Positions 55,141 to 64,000 of a DNA stretch of 64,000 nucleotides are shown piece by piece (positions within the stretch are counted from its first letter, which is position 1; each line of letters begins with the position of its first letter). Both the position numbers and the translations under genes were made by a program. The stretch is from Monodelphis domestica (taxonomy: Eukaryota > Chordata > Mammalia > Didelphimorphia > Didelphidae): the NCBI RefSeq assembly GCF_027887165.1, contig NC_077232.1:6915391-6979390 (forward strand), given 5' to 3'. The notes under the pieces were generated by a model. It was not told the DNA's origin. It was given only the letters and a program-made list of their open reading frames with translations, and did no database searches.

Positions 55141-56965
55141 ACGTCAGCTAGGTCGATGAAGGAAGGCGAATGGGGTTGTGGGTTCGAGTACTACTCCCTC
55201 GGGCGTGTATAAAATGTTTCTCCTTGGCGTGTCATTTAATGATAATAATAGTAATAATAAGGATAAAACAGTGGGCAGCCACCTAGCACTTTAAGACATT
55301 ATCTCAGTTGATACTCAGCATACCGCCAGGGGCAGGTGTTGAACTCATTTTGCAGACTGGCAAATTGAAGCCCCAAGAAAAATGCTTTCCCGAAGGTCAC
55401 ACATCTAGGAATCCTTCGAGCTGGGATTCGCACCAAGGGCCCACACAGGCCGGCCTTTGGGCTTGTCATCTCCATATGAAAAATAGGGGGCCCTGGGAGG
55501 CATCAAGAGCCCCAGAATCCCAGGCCTGGAGCTGGAAGGGACCTCAGAGACTTGGGGCCCCTCCTTGTGTTAATAGGAAGTTAGAAACTGAAGCCAAGGC
55601 GTCAGGGCCCACCCTTGGTCCCGCTAGCTTGGAGGTGATCCTGTGATGCCAGTGGGCCACAAGCTGTGGCAGGCTGGGATGAGGAGCTGGGAATGGTTGG
55701 GGTCTGCCATCCAGAGAGCCAGCTGAGCCCGAGGAGGAGGGACAGTCTGATGGCAGAGGATGGAGTACCAGTTGGTATTCTTAGAGCCCTGGGGGGCCCT
55801 AAGTGCTTTCCTAGGGTGTCCCCCCCCCAAACGAAGCACCTGTCACTGCCCCCTGGAGCCCCTGCATCCAGCCCTTGGGAGCATTCAGGGCGGGGGCACC
55901 CCTGCCTCTCTTAGCTGAGTCGTCCCCCTCCACACTCACGCCTCCCTTCTTCCTGGGCAGAAAGGCCTCGCCATCAGCCAGTTCTGTAAGGAGTTCAATG
56001 AGAAGACAAAGGACATCAAAGAGGGGATCCCCCTGCCTACCAAGATCATCGTGAAGGTGCGCAGGGCCCCGATCCCCCCCTTCCTGGGGAGTCAGCTTGG
56101 GTGGGTGCCAGAGAAGGCCGGCTCGCCTCTTGTCCCACCTCCGACCCTCCTCCTCCACTGAAAGGCGTCCTGCCTCGGCCCGCCTCTCCCCTGCCCTCAT
56201 CTTCCTTCCGGGCCCTCCCACACGGATCCGTCCAGCCCTAAAGCCCTTCTTGAGCACGTGGTCGGGGCCTCTGGCTCCCTGGACGCCCTCCCCTTGGAGC
56301 CAACTCAGCATCTGCCTGGGCGCCCTTCTCTCCCCTTCCAGCCCGATAGGACGTTTGAGCTCCAGATTAGTCAGCCCACAATTTCCTACTTCCTGAAGGC
56401 GGCGGCCGGGATCGAAAAGGGAGCCAGGCAAACAGGTGACTGGCCAGGCTGGGTGAGGGCTGGAGGGAAGGCGGCAGGGACTGGTGACAGCTGAGGCATC
56501 TTCGTCCCTGTTAGGGCACGAGGTGGCCGGCCTGATCTCCGTGAAGCACGTGTACGAGATTGCCCAAGTGAAGGCTCAGGACAAAGCCTTCGCTTTTCAG
56601 GACGTCCCCCTGTCTTCGGTGGTCCGGTCCGTCCTTGGGAGTGCCCGCTCGCTGGGCATCCGAGTGGTGAAGGAGTGAGTGTTCAGGGGAGCAGGGAGCA
56701 CCCCGGGGTGAGCCTCTGTCCGGGTCCTTAGGGAGGGGCGAAGCCCGATCCCGGACTGTGTCTGGAAACGGGGCATCTCTGGGTGGGCAGGAAGTGGCTT
56801 GGGCTGGGGTCTGAGGTCAGGCTTCTTGGGGTTCTGACCTTGCTTGCCCCCCGCAGCCTCAGTGCAGAGCAGCTGGCCACCTTTCAGGAGGAGCGGGCCC
56901 AGTTCCTGGCTGCCCAGGCCCAAGCAGACGCCGAAGCCGCTGCAGAGATGGCGGCCAAGAAGTGA
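54890..56965 (+). CDS. MRPL11: Mitochondrial ribosomal protein L11 (uL11m), complete
   Basis: Component of the large subunit of the mitochondrial ribosome, at the GTPase-associated centre of the stalk base. Five coding exons: 54890-55012, 55961-56056, 56342-56435, 56515-56674, 56857-56965 (stop 56963-56965), all GT-AG, giving 193 residues, about the human length. It starts [19 protein letters not shown]. The L11 N-terminal domain is visible in [19 protein letters not shown] and [16 protein letters not shown], with the linker [18 protein letters not shown]. The rRNA-binding C-terminal domain has [20 protein letters not shown]. The C-terminus is alanine-rich ([16 protein letters not shown]). 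The ATG chosen is the first in the L11 frame with a good context. Transcribed toward NPAS4. Confidence 0.96.
55250..55455 (-). repeat. MIR-type SINE remnant in MRPL11 intron 1
   Basis: Preceded by an ATAATAATA run. Words CACTTTAAGACATTATCTCA, TTTTGCAGACTGGCAAATTG and AAGGTCACACATCTAGGAAT in minus order. Confidence 0.55.
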
Positions 56966-57071
56966 ACCTTCCTCAGCTCCCCCGCATCGCAAGGGTCAAA
57001 GCTGGGGGTGCACCGAGGGCCTTACCTTGTTTGTATCATATCAGACTGTCATTTAAAGGGGCAAAAACCCC

Positions 57072-57077
57072 AATAAA
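57072..57077 (+). terminator. MRPL11 poly(A) signal
   Basis: Canonical AATAAA 107 nt after the stop codon; cleavage expected near 57090-57100. Confidence 0.85.
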
Positions 57078-57257
57078 GATTATGCCACGTATTACCTGGG
57101 CTGATGGGGAAAAGGCAGGGAGATGGACAGGGTGCAGGGTAGAAAAGGGCCCTGGAGGTGGAGTCAGAATGGCTTCCAAGCTGGAAAGGACCCCCGCAGC
57201 CATCCTGGACCAGTTGTGCCCCTCAGGACTCATTTACCCTCTTCTCTAAGACTCCCA

Positions 57258-57402
57258 CTGAGGAAGAACCAGTTGAAAAAAATAGGGAAAGAATATTGGT
57301 TCTGGAGACAGGATTTGGGTTCAAATCCCACCCCTTGTGATTTCTCCCTGTGTGACTTTGGGTAAATCACCTCCCAGTTGGGCCTCAGATTCATCTTCTC
57401 AG
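57258..57402 (+). repeat. MIR SINE fragment
   Basis: GGATTTGGGTTCAAATCCCA, GTGTGACTTTGGGTAAATCA and GGGCCTCAGATTCATC in plus-strand MIR order, just downstream of MRPL11. Confidence 0.6.
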
Positions 57403-57590
57403 TCCCAGCTAGGTGGTAGCGTGGATAGAATTCTGGGCCTGGAGCCAGGAAGACTCCTCTTGCTGAGTTCAAATCTGGCCCCAGATTGTGTGACTAATTG
57501 TGTGGATGCTTCACCCCGCTTGCCTCAGTTTCCTCATCTGTAAATGAGCCAGAGAAGGAAATGGCCAACAAAAGTGTCTCAGTGCTGGGA
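57403..57590 (+). repeat. tRNA-derived CORE-SINE (family B)
   Basis: CAGCTAGGTGGTAGCGTGGA head, GAGTTCAAATCTGGCCCCAG, CCTCAGTTTCCTCATCTGTA and AGAGAAGGAAATGGCCAAC tail; plus strand, near complete. Confidence 0.82.
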
Positions 57591-58699
57591 CCCCGGCTAG
57601 GTAGACCTGGAGGGGATGCTGGGTCAAGAAGGGCCACCTACATTCTGAAGCCAGGTTGGATGCCATGTTCCAAGACGTGCCCTGGCTTGGATGGGCCCCT
57701 CCATCCTTGCCAGCACGGACCCCTGGTCCTCTGGTAGAGCAGGCGGGAATGCCGTGAGTGGGTGGAGGCTCAAGCTCAGGGACTCTCTCCAGTAGGTAGC
57801 AGAGAGATATTTGTGAGGAGGACAAGAACCCATTCTGTGACTGAGGCAGCTCAGGCTGGCATCTGGGAATGAGGTGCCTCCCCCTCCCCCCCCCCAACTT
57901 GGGAGGAGGAACAAGCAGCGGCGTGTCGGGCTGGAAAGGAGGGGGCAGGAAATCTTTGCTTTCCGAAGTCTTATTGGCGAGCCTCCGAGTCTTAAAGGCC
58001 CCAGCCCTGCTCTTCCGTTAGGACTTCAGGGGCCTTCTGAGGCTGCAGGCCTTGGCACGCAGGGCTTCGGGAAGAATGACCGGCTGGAATCTGGGGTGCT
58101 CGGGGCCGGAATGTGCTGACTGTGAAAGAGCCCCCCCACCCCGCTTCCTTCCCTCTAGACTGGTCGCCTTCAGAGCGGGGCTGAGCCTGCGGGCTCTTTC
58201 TCTTGACTTCTCATTCGTCGAGCTTCGTCAGATCTACCTGAGAAGTTCACAGCCTCCACCAGCCCGTGTTCATCCTCCCGCACGCCAAAGGGAAAGGGAG
58301 ACTTGCTCAGCATAGGGACATGCCAAGGCAAGGCTCTTGGGCCTGCGTTAGGGGAGGGGCTTCTGGGACCCAGGACTAGATGGCCAGCTTTGGGTGGAGC
58401 CAGGAGGAGGGAGAAGCTCGGACCCAAAGCCTTTAGCTCTCACTGTCTGGCCTCATTCTCCTGGGGACAAATGAGGCTTAGGCCTCCTTGAGAACTCCCA
58501 CGATCTCGACATCTGCCCCTCCATCACCCCTTTGGGGAAAGGAAGTGGCTGGCATGAGCCCCAGACCCAGAGCCGGCAGCCCTCGGACCCTGGGCCAGAG
58601 CTCTTCCCAGGCAGGTTGTGGCTTCTGATCCCCCACCAAGGGTCCGCTCGCCTACCCCCAGCCCTCTTCTGTCTACATCAGCCAACCACACCAGGCTAC
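57591..58699. other. Convergent intergenic gap between MRPL11 and NPAS4
   Basis: No gene, RNA or clear repeat recognised. Moderately GC-rich unique-looking sequence between the two poly(A) sites. Confidence 0.5.
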
Positions 58700-58717
58700 A
58701 AAAAAGGCGAACCGGAC

Positions 58718-58723
58718 TTTATT
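58718..58723 (-). terminator. NPAS4 poly(A) signal
   Basis: TTTATT on the plus strand (AATAAA in the transcript), about 730 nt after the stop. Confidence 0.75.
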
Positions 58724-58821
58724 ATAAAGTTGGTTACAAAGTCAACACAGCACCACAAGTTTCACTGCATGGAGGCCCGGGGGCCGACACAGCAGCCAGG
58801 TGATCCCTGCCTGCTTGTGTG

Positions 58822-58880
58822 TAGACACACACACTCACACGCGCGCTCACTCACTCTCACACTCATACACACACACATGG
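58822..58880. repeat. CA/CT-rich microsatellite in NPAS4 3' UTR
   Basis: Interrupted (CA)n and (CT)n runs with a short GCGCGC centre. Confidence 0.85.
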
Positions 58881-59454
58881 CGTGACGACAGATCTGTCTT
58901 CCTTCATGGGAAAGAAATGATAGAGTCGCTTCACGCCCCCCACCCCAGGCGCAGGGCGCAAAAGTCACAGGAAAAGCCGCTGCAGGCGGCGTTCAGAGGA
59001 ATTGAAATCCTGTTACTGGAGTGTAGACAATTCTACGTGAGTGTCAAGAGCCCCCATGGGGCACTGGCTAGTCCAGGGCCTGCCTTTTCCCCCACAGAAG
59101 CCCAGGGACCCCTATGGCCCCTGGGAGTGGAGAATTCCCCCCAGGCCCCTTGGACAGCATGGAAGGGAAGCTGTGACTCCCCCATTCTCTGTATGGAATC
59201 CCAACTCACTACGAGTGAATACAGATTGAGATGGAAACTAGGATTGCTCAAAGTCTCTTGATTCTAAAAATAATTCCCCTTCCACTTCTCCCCACCACCC
59301 TTCCTCCCCCCTTCCCATCCTTCAGGGTGGGAGGGATCAGACACATCCCCTCCGAGTCCCCGAGGATCCCACGAAAGTTCCCGGGGTGGTGGAGCACATC
59401 TCCACTCCATGATGACAATATGTCATACTCAACAGCGTTAAGTCACAGACTTAT

Positions 59455-59483
59455 TCAGAACGTTGGTTCCCCTCCACTTCCAT
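59455..59483 (-). CDS. NPAS4: NPAS4 terminal coding exon segment (GSGGEPTF-stop)
   Basis: Only 29 coding bases. After TTTCCTCAG at 59484 the sequence completes an aspartate codon and then reads G-S-G-G-E-P-T-F-stop, identical to the remembered human C-terminus. Easily missed by frame-based gene finding. Confidence 0.9.
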
Positions 59484-62400
59484 CTGAGGAAAGAGAAAAG
59501 AGAAGGGAGCAGAGTTAGAGAAGCCTGGGCAAAGCCACACCACGGGTCCCTCCTCTCCAGGCGGGGTTCTGGAAAAGGGTCTGAGCTAGCAAGGCTGAGA
59601 CGGAGTGGGGAAATGGGGCAGATCCTATCCTGCTGTCTGCTCCTCCAGGTTATAAGTCAGCCTTTTCTTTCTCTCTTTTTCCTGATGGAAAAAATACTGG
59701 ATTGAGTTAGGAGACCCGCCAGCACTTCTACTCTCAATCCCAGGACTATTGAGTGCTGTTAGTGCGGGACAAGGCACCAACTCTCAGTTTCCCCATCTGT
59801 GGACCAGATTCTTCCCTCCCTCTTAAGTGCTTCTGAGGCCAATGGATGGGCTGCCATTATTTATGTCATGCTCACCATCATGGAAGCTGTCTTGAACATG
59901 ACTCTGGAGTTGATACAACTCATCGCTACTTCCATCATAGGGGAACGCTGAGACACCTGTCTCAAAGTCGGTTTCATATGCGGCCAGGTCCTCCAGGAAG
60001 CTGTGATCTTCTGGGGACAGGTCGGTGCAGGGCGACGGGGCCCCCCCTGGGCCTGAAGTCTCAGGACCCCCTGGTCCCCACTCCCCCTGGGGGGTTGGGG
60101 TGGAGAGGCCCATGAAGATGTCTTCCACAGACTTCTCTTCCAGGAAATGGTCCTCTGGAGCATCCAAGAATGCCAACTCCTGGCTTTTCCAGGATTTAAG
60201 GTCTAGGCTGAATATAGGGGGACCAGCCCCCGGGAAGGACAGGCTTTGGCCCAGGGGTTCAAGCCCCTCGGCTCCGGGCTCTGCTGGGAAAGGGCAATCC
60301 ATGCCCTGGGCCAGCTGGCTGATCTGCTGGATAAGTCTGTCTATCTCACTTTTCTCCTTTTCTGAGTAATGGAAGAAACTCTGTTTGACTGGAGAGGCCT
60401 CTGGGGTAAGCAAGCCATCAGGCACCAGGGGCACGTCCACAGATAGTGGCCCCCGGAGCTGGGCCAGAGCCAAGAGAGTACAGTCCCCATTACCAGGACT
60501 GTTAGGACTGGGGGGCAACTTCTCATAGAGAAAACTGCAGCCATCTTGGGGGAAGTAAGGTTTGGTGGGGTTAGGGCTCAGTTGGTCTGGGAAGGTTCGG
60601 CTGGGGCTGGCCAGCTGAGCTTGGAAAGCTGTGCTTGGTGGGGTCAGTTGTTCTTGGACAGGGCTGGCCAACTGCTCCTGGAAGGTGGCAGTGTTGGACA
60701 TCAACTGGTCTTGGAAAGTTGTGGCACAGGGAGTCAGCTGGTCTTCATAGGGCTGGGCTGTGGTATCAGTCAACTGGCCTTGGATGGGGCTGGTCAGCTC
60801 AGGAAAAGTGGCACTGCTGGGGGTCAGCTGGTCAGGGAAGATGGCAGTACTGGGAGTCAGCTGCTCGTGGATGGAGCCAGAAGAGGTGGAAATATGGGTT
60901 TGGAAGGGCTCTTGGAGGCTGAAGAGGAAGGCACAGCCCCCTGGCTGGTGAGGTGTGTATGGTGGGGTGCACACAAAATCTTTGCACAGATCTCCTTGGA
61001 AGGTAGACTCGGGGCCTGTTGGGAATGCCAAATAATTAAAGTCCAATTCCTTGGGAGGCTGAGGCAGCTGCTGTGCAGAAGAAATGGATGCCAGTTCTGG
61101 GCCCGTGGGGAAGTTTGTGCTTCTGGGACCCCCCACAGCTGAGGTGAAAGTCGGGTCAGGGCTTGTGCACTGGGCTGGGGAGAGGAGGCTTTCTGAGAAG
61201 GTGCTTGGTGCCGTTGAGGTGCCCAGAACATAAGCCAAATGGGCATCTTCAGAACTGAGCTGCTGGCGAAGGCACCAGGCTTCCGAGTCACTAGGTAGGA
61301 AGAAGAGAGGAATTGGGATGAGAAGCCTGATTTCTTTTCCCAAGAACCCAAGCAACTCTTTATCCAGTGCCCATCCTGAATCTTGAACTTCAGCTCACCT
61401 GATTGGGTAGTTGTTGGCAGTGATGGGGCCATCTGAACCCTCAGGATGCATCAGGGAGTATACCCATACCCAGCCTCCAGCCTTGGCCTGCAGTCTCACA
61501 ACCATTTCTGCCTGAGCATCTCCACTGTCGGCCACTAAAGAAAAAGAAGAATTGGAGGATTAACCCAGTGCCCACTAGCCACCACCACTTCCCCAGCCCT
61601 AAAAGCCCACCTCTTACCTGATATAATTTAACCCTAGTCCTGACTTCTCTGCTACCTACCTGACCCAGGGGGTTGTACTCAACTCCCTTCCCTACATGCT
61701 CTGTCCCTGGAAGTCTAACCCTGATGTCACCTTCATCTCAATCCTAGCCAAAACCTATCTGTGTATAGATTCGTGATATCATAGATTTAGAGCCAGCAGG
61801 GACCTTGGCCATCATCTAATCAAATCCTCATTTTTCAGATGAGGAAACTGAGGCCCAGAAAGGTCACCTGACTTGCCAAGTTCAGTTTTTGACCTTGGAG
61901 CTAAAGTCCCATCTTCTGATTCCAAATCAAGCATTCTCTTCACTGCACCATGTTGCCTTTCTTTGAAGGCTTTCATCCTAAGGCACATCAGTACCACTGA
62001 CCTTTTCCTCCCCACTCTGGCCTAGCTCCTCCCCAGATTAGTCCTGATTCTGCATCCCTCCTATCTCTGCTCCTGCCCCATGGATGCACTGGGACACTCA
62101 CGCAGGCGGTAGTGCTGGGCCGAAGCGTGGGCCAGGTCCTCAGGGTGCAGAAGTCCATACCATGATTTACAGACCAGCTCGCTGCGCTCAAAGCCCAGGT
62201 AGACTAGGACACTAGGAGGGGCGAAGGCAGGAGGTCAGCTTTCTGCTCTCCCATCCTGATACCCAAGCATCCTGCACCCCTGAATCCCAGCTCATGCCCT
62301 CCCAGACACCAACTCCTTTGGCTACATCCCAGCCCAACTATTCCTTCAAGCCCCTGGCTCTCCCATGATTCTTGGAAGCCAAATGTGCCATCCCTGGAAG

Positions 62401-63663
62401 CAGAAGCTCTGCCTTCCTCCTCATGATCCAGGCACCCAAGCTCACCTCTCGGAGACATCCAGCAGGGCTAGGTCCTTGGCATGACGGCTCTGAAACACAG
62501 CCAAGAAGATGGAGGCCACTCCAGGGCCAGATGCTGGCCCAGGGCGGGCTCGGGCATCAAGTGGAGCACAGAAGGCTGTGAAGACGGGATTGCCTGCCCA
62601 GTAGGCTCCAGGCGGGTGAGGGTGGAAGCGGCCTCGGATGAGCACCAGCTTGTTGCCTGCACTCTGGCGCCTCAGGGACTTGGAAGTATTGAATCGGCAT
62701 CGGAAAAGTCGATCTGAGGGGAGAGAAAAGGGAGTCAGTGAGAGGAAGACTAGGAAAGAAGGCTTGGCCAATGGAGGAGAAGGCAAAGAAAAGGGGAGGA
62801 AGCAAAGTACTCACCAGTGTCAGGCACGGAGGGCAGAGCCAGCTGCTGACGGACAGTGAGGTGGTCAGCAGGGTCAATAATATCATAGATGCTGTCACCC
62901 TGGGCAACCAGATCCACCTGTGGAGGAGGAAGAGGTGGAAAGAAAGAGGACTATCAGTGAATGGAAGCCAAACCCCACTATTCACAACATCCACTCTGTG
63001 CATTTGGTAGCCTCAGCCCCTCAGTGGTGACCCTAGGCTACTTTGGTTTCCTAGTCCCTTAAACCCTGATTTGTAACATTGTCAGGTCCCATGGGATACA
63101 GTCACCAAACAGACAATCCCAGGATGGAGTAGGAGCACAGAGCTGCAAGAGACCTGCAGATCCAAGCCCCATGGCACAGGTGTGGCAATGACTCAGGGAG
63201 GGGAAGTCATTTATGTACTGACAGTCACAGCATTAACTATGTAACTGGCTACACTGAGGACCTGGGATTAGCCCCTGGCTTCTGGATCCAAGCCCCTTGT
63301 TCTCTCAACTACATTATTCTATTTTCTAACTAGGAGAGAGAGAGACACGGAGAGAGTTTTCCAGGATCCTCAGAAAACCTCTGAATAGTCAAATTGAACT
63401 TTCAGTTGTTTTCATGCCCCAGCTGTGATAAGAATCCTCTAGGATGGGAAAAGCTTCTCTGGTTGGGTCTACCTGTGCCCTGGTCAATTCCCTTCACAAC
63501 AAGACACTCACCATGGAATGGCCCAAGTGCTCGCTCACGCTATCGGACAGATAGAGAAGCTTTCCCTCAGCTGTAAACATGAGCAGGAATCCCGGCAGCG
63601 CCGCCACGATATCTTCCAGCTCCTGCGCTGAAAGCAGCCCAGCTGGGCCAGTCAGAGGGGCGC
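59455..63663 (-). CDS. NPAS4: Neuronal PAS domain protein 4, 5' exons outside window
   Basis: Activity-induced neuronal bHLH-PAS transcription factor that pairs with ARNT/ARNT2 and drives inhibitory-synapse genes such as BDNF. Exons seen: 63663-63512, 62917-62815, 62713-62446, 62211-62102, 61534-61399, 61290-59876, 59483-59455 (stop 59457-59455), all GT-AG and frame-consistent; about 736 codons. PAS-A covers [20 protein letters not shown] to [16 protein letters not shown] includes [32 protein letters not shown] and [11 protein letters not shown] long Ser/Thr/Pro/Gln-rich transactivation region with repeated QLTP motifs follows. The bHLH-encoding exons lie right of 64000. Identity is near certain. 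Confidence 0.96.
59876..61290 (-). CDS. NPAS4: NPAS4 large exon: transactivation domain
   Basis: A 1,415-bp exon from [19 protein letters not shown] to DSFHDD. It has [20 protein letters not shown], a degenerate tandem of roughly 15-residue units built on QLTPS.ATFPDQLTP (about 60.6-60.9 kb), [36 protein letters not shown] and [20 protein letters not shown]. It ends at a GATG|GTGAGC donor. Reading straight through the donor would add about 16 unrelated residues. Confidence 0.94.
61770..61975 (-). repeat. MIR-type SINE remnant in NPAS4 intron
   Basis: TCATAGATTTAGAGCCAGCA, ATTTTTCAGATGAGGAAACT, AAAGGTCACCTGACTTGCC and CTTCACTGCACCATGTTGCC in minus order; common mammalian old repeat. Confidence 0.55.
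63070..63330 (-). repeat. Probable MIR-type SINE remnant in NPAS4 intron
   Basis: Weak words CACAGGTGTGGCAATGACTC, GTAACTGGCTACACTGAGG and GGGATTAGCCCCTGGCTTC, then a (GA) run at about 63336-63350. Confidence 0.35.
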
Positions 63664-64000
63664 CTGCTGGGAGAGAGAAGGAGGGTGAGTCAGGAGGGAA
63701 GGGAAGAGACGCTCCAGGAGCCTGGAGACAGGAATAGAGAATGGTATATTGGAGGGAGAGGCGAGGAGTTGATCTTCAGGAATCCAAGGGATCCCAGTGG
63801 ATCAGCCCCAGGAGTAGCGCCCACCTGTTGACCCCACTCCCCGATCTCTCCTGGCTGGGGAACCTGTTGATCGAATTCTGTGCCGCCCTAGCTGGGGAGA
63901 GTACACTCAGACCACAGGGAGGTTCAGAACCATGGACAGCAGCGTCCGCCGCTAAGGCTCCTCAGGTTCAGCACCAGCGATCCCCGAAGACTAATGCTCG

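Larger units (their letters stand above)
58700..59454 (-). other. NPAS4: NPAS4 3' UTR
   Basis: About 750 nt from the stop to a poly(A) signal. Contains a CA/CT-rich microsatellite near 58822-58880. No AU-rich ATTTA cluster stands out to the eye. Confidence 0.7.

Overview
The window looks like a marsupial nuclear genome segment, and possibly an Australidelphian one, although the species cannot be fixed from sequence alone. The evidence is four multi-exon vertebrate genes with GT-AG introns and CpG-island promoters, plus dense tRNA-derived CORE-type SINEs, 5'-truncated L1 tails, old L2 and MIR copies, and LTR fossils of kinds I associate with marsupials. The gene order DPP3(-) - PELI3(-) - MRPL11(+) - NPAS4(-) is the human 11q13 neighbourhood (NPAS4-MRPL11-PELI3-DPP3) read from the opposite strand, so the block is conserved.

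Layout. Positions 1-11.65 kb hold DPP3 without its last coding exon, which lies left of the window. Its introns carry a 50-bp minisatellite (about 4.95-5.49 kb) and a 1-kb GA-rich array (7.14-8.09 kb). Its CpG/CCAAT-box promoter is at about 11.5-11.75 kb. From 11.8 to 16.8 kb is repeat-rich intergenic DNA that ends in an unexplained GC-rich stretch. PELI3 occupies about 16.9-30.5 kb. Its last intron holds an L1/HAL1-like relic and a 1.6-kb minisatellite of 33-bp units that appears to have grown from the tail of a MIR-type SINE. Another PELI3 intron starts with a 570-bp GGAA/GGGA purine tract. From 30.6 to 54.4 kb I see no host gene. That gap is a stack of interspersed repeats, including a broken gammaretrovirus-like pol fossil interrupted by a SINE and an L1 (the L1 is itself interrupted by a solo LTR), and a second nested L1/LTR/SINE locus near 50-52.6 kb. 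MRPL11 (54.9-57.1 kb) is complete and converges on NPAS4 (58.7 kb to beyond 64 kb), whose bHLH-encoding first exons are outside the window.

The genes are not a functional operon. DPP3 is a cytosolic zinc dipeptidyl peptidase with a KEAP1-binding ETGE motif. PELI3 is an E3 ubiquitin ligase of innate immune signalling. MRPL11 is a mitochondrial ribosomal protein. NPAS4 is an activity-induced neuronal bHLH-PAS transcription factor. All splice junctions I could place keep frame, and the proteins align closely with remembered human sequences. I found no new biological system. The most interesting material is tandem-repeat growth beside splice sites, a paired X-box in PELI3 intron 1, and the nested-element stratigraphy.
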